Of a DNA stretch of 64,000 bases, positions 63,165 through 64,000 are shown in pieces (position 1 is the stretch's first letter; every line of letters begins with the position of its first letter). The translations under genes were made by a program, and so were the position numbers. The notes beneath the pieces are model-generated. The model was given only the letters and a program-made list of their open reading frames with translations, made no database searches and was not told the DNA's origin. The DNA comes from Cordylochernes scorpioides (lineage: Eukaryota > Arthropoda > Arachnida > Pseudoscorpiones > Chernetidae), in the NCBI GenBank assembly GCA_030710605.1, contig CP092886.1, positions 48,213,794 to 48,277,793 of the forward strand. Direction: 5' to 3'.

Positions 63165-64000
63165 GATATAAAATAAAACAAACATTTTATTTATAACAAA
63201 ATGCCAATATTTCAATTGGCTATACGCCTAACTTTGTCAGGGCTTTTCTTGTTTTTAAACTGTTTTGATTGATCCCGCGATGCCTTCACGCGACGATATA
63301 TAAAATATTGACAACTATGGGGCTAAATTTTTTAAATATATGAACACAAATATAAATAAACTATAAAAATTAAATAATAATATATGAGCCCTAATAAGTT
63401 TAATAAAAGAATTTTAAATAGATTGGAACTGTAAATATAACAGAGGGAGATCAATTTTTCTATTAATACTGTTCTAATCTTTCATTGAGGTCCAACTTTC
63501 TAAAAAGAGTCTTGAGTGTTTATCTTGAATGTTGTTATATATAATTTCTGTTTTTTCAAAATTTTGTATATGGTCCTGTTTGAGTGCGTGTTCTACTAAA
63601 TGTGATAATGGGCTATGGTTTTTAAAGGATGTTTTGTGTTGATTTACTCTTTCTTTTAGTTTTAGCGGTTTCTCCTATGTAGTTTGCAGGGCATGATTTG
63701 CATGGAATGCGATATACTATGTTTGATTTAAATTCATGATTGCTATTATGTTTAGTGTTGGGATGGCGTAGAATTTCTTTTAGATTTGCTGTGGTTTTGT
63801 ATTGAGTTTTGATATTGTAATTTTTAAGTATTCTTGTTATTCTTTCAATGCTATAATTGTATGGCAGTGCGCAGTATATGTTCGAATCTTCACTATTGTT
63901 TGTAGGACTGTTGGTGGGCTTATATATATGTTTCTTGACGAAACCTGGAGGATATTCATTATTTTTCATCTCATTGTAAAATAAGTTTAGTTCAGCTTTA
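63165..64000 (-). mobile_element. Penelope-like element, 3' part, runs off the window
   Basis: Minus-strand coding 63414-64000 followed by a terminal repeat (to about 63165) containing GCCTAACTTTGTCAGGGC and GCGATGCCTTCACGCGACG. The upstream RT is outside the window. No full terminal-repeat partner is visible. Confidence 0.7.
63414..64000 (-). pseudogene. Penelope-like protein: GIY-YIG endonuclease region (partial)
   Basis: Open to the window edge: AELNLFYNEMKNNEYPPGFV, YNYSIERITRILKNYNIKT, LRHPNTKHNSN, then the GIY-YIG domain VYRIPCKSCPANYIGETAKT (CxxC, NYIGE). A frameshift near 63655 separates LKERVNQHKTSFKNHSPLS, HLVEHAL and YNNIQDKHSRLFLES, then an in-frame stop precedes the tail NSINRKIDLPLLYLQFQSI. 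The nuclease would nick the target for Penelope RT. Two lesions make it inactive. Confidence 0.7.

Overview
This window reads as AT-rich, non-genic DNA from an animal nuclear genome. An arthropod is the most likely source, but that is inferred from the mix of element families and not from any marker gene. I found no convincing host gene, no bona fide tRNA or rRNA gene, and no prokaryotic operon. Nearly every coding signal belongs to a transposable element, and most are truncated, frameshifted or nested. Three runs of exactly 100 N (6065-6164, 35802-35901, 62918-63017) are assembly gaps.

Layout. 1-6 kb: a tRNA-derived SINE head, two 3' ends of an R4/Dong-like LINE placed between TTA/TAG microsatellites, and Helitron-type copies. 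6-12.5 kb: the 3' part of an LTR retrotransposon (tandem repeats, purine tract, LTR) and a related solo-like LTR. 12.5-14.3 kb: a tandem array plus an inverted pair of about 350-bp repeats, each carrying a hammerhead ribozyme (retrozyme or Penelope-LTR type). 14.6-17.1 kb: a 46-48-bp tandem repeat and a CCHC-type LINE ORF1 containing a near-perfect 171-bp inverted duplication. 18-23.3 kb: pogo-like MITE, SINE, a repeat cluster and a decayed RNase H LINE. 23.3-25.5 kb: Ty3/gypsy gag-protease-RT on the minus strand. 25.5-27.7 kb: a LINE RT fragment bracketed by inverted hammerhead repeats. 27.7-30.8 kb: a Penelope-like inverted dimer, an LTR and a 1.5-kb minisatellite. 32-35.5 kb: a LINE interrupted by a Penelope-terminus foldback, and a mariner interrupted by a Penelope-like element encoding GIY-YIG. 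36-41.7 kb: two tandem copies of a GC-rich APE-type LINE. 42.6-46.7 kb: a second gypsy pol and a minus-strand RNase H LINE. 47.6-59.9 kb: more hammerhead repeats, MITEs, a deleted mariner, an inverted SINE pair, an LTR, a retrozyme interrupted by a LINE ORF1 with a 27-28-bp target duplication, and a complete non-autonomous Helitron. 60-64 kb: LTR end, Tc1 remnant, gap, and a Penelope-like element running off the edge.

The most interesting theme is the hammerhead system. Ten hammerhead cores in two families share stem I, CUGANGA, stem II, GAAA and a loopless ACG/CGU stem III. They lie in monomers of about 351 bp (family B) and about 341 bp (family A), arranged in tandem and as head-to-head inversions, in a window that also holds three Penelope-like elements. 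This matches what is known of animal retrozymes and Penelope-like elements. Two of the repeats enclose LINE-derived segments. All annotation here was made by eye; no alignment or database search was run.
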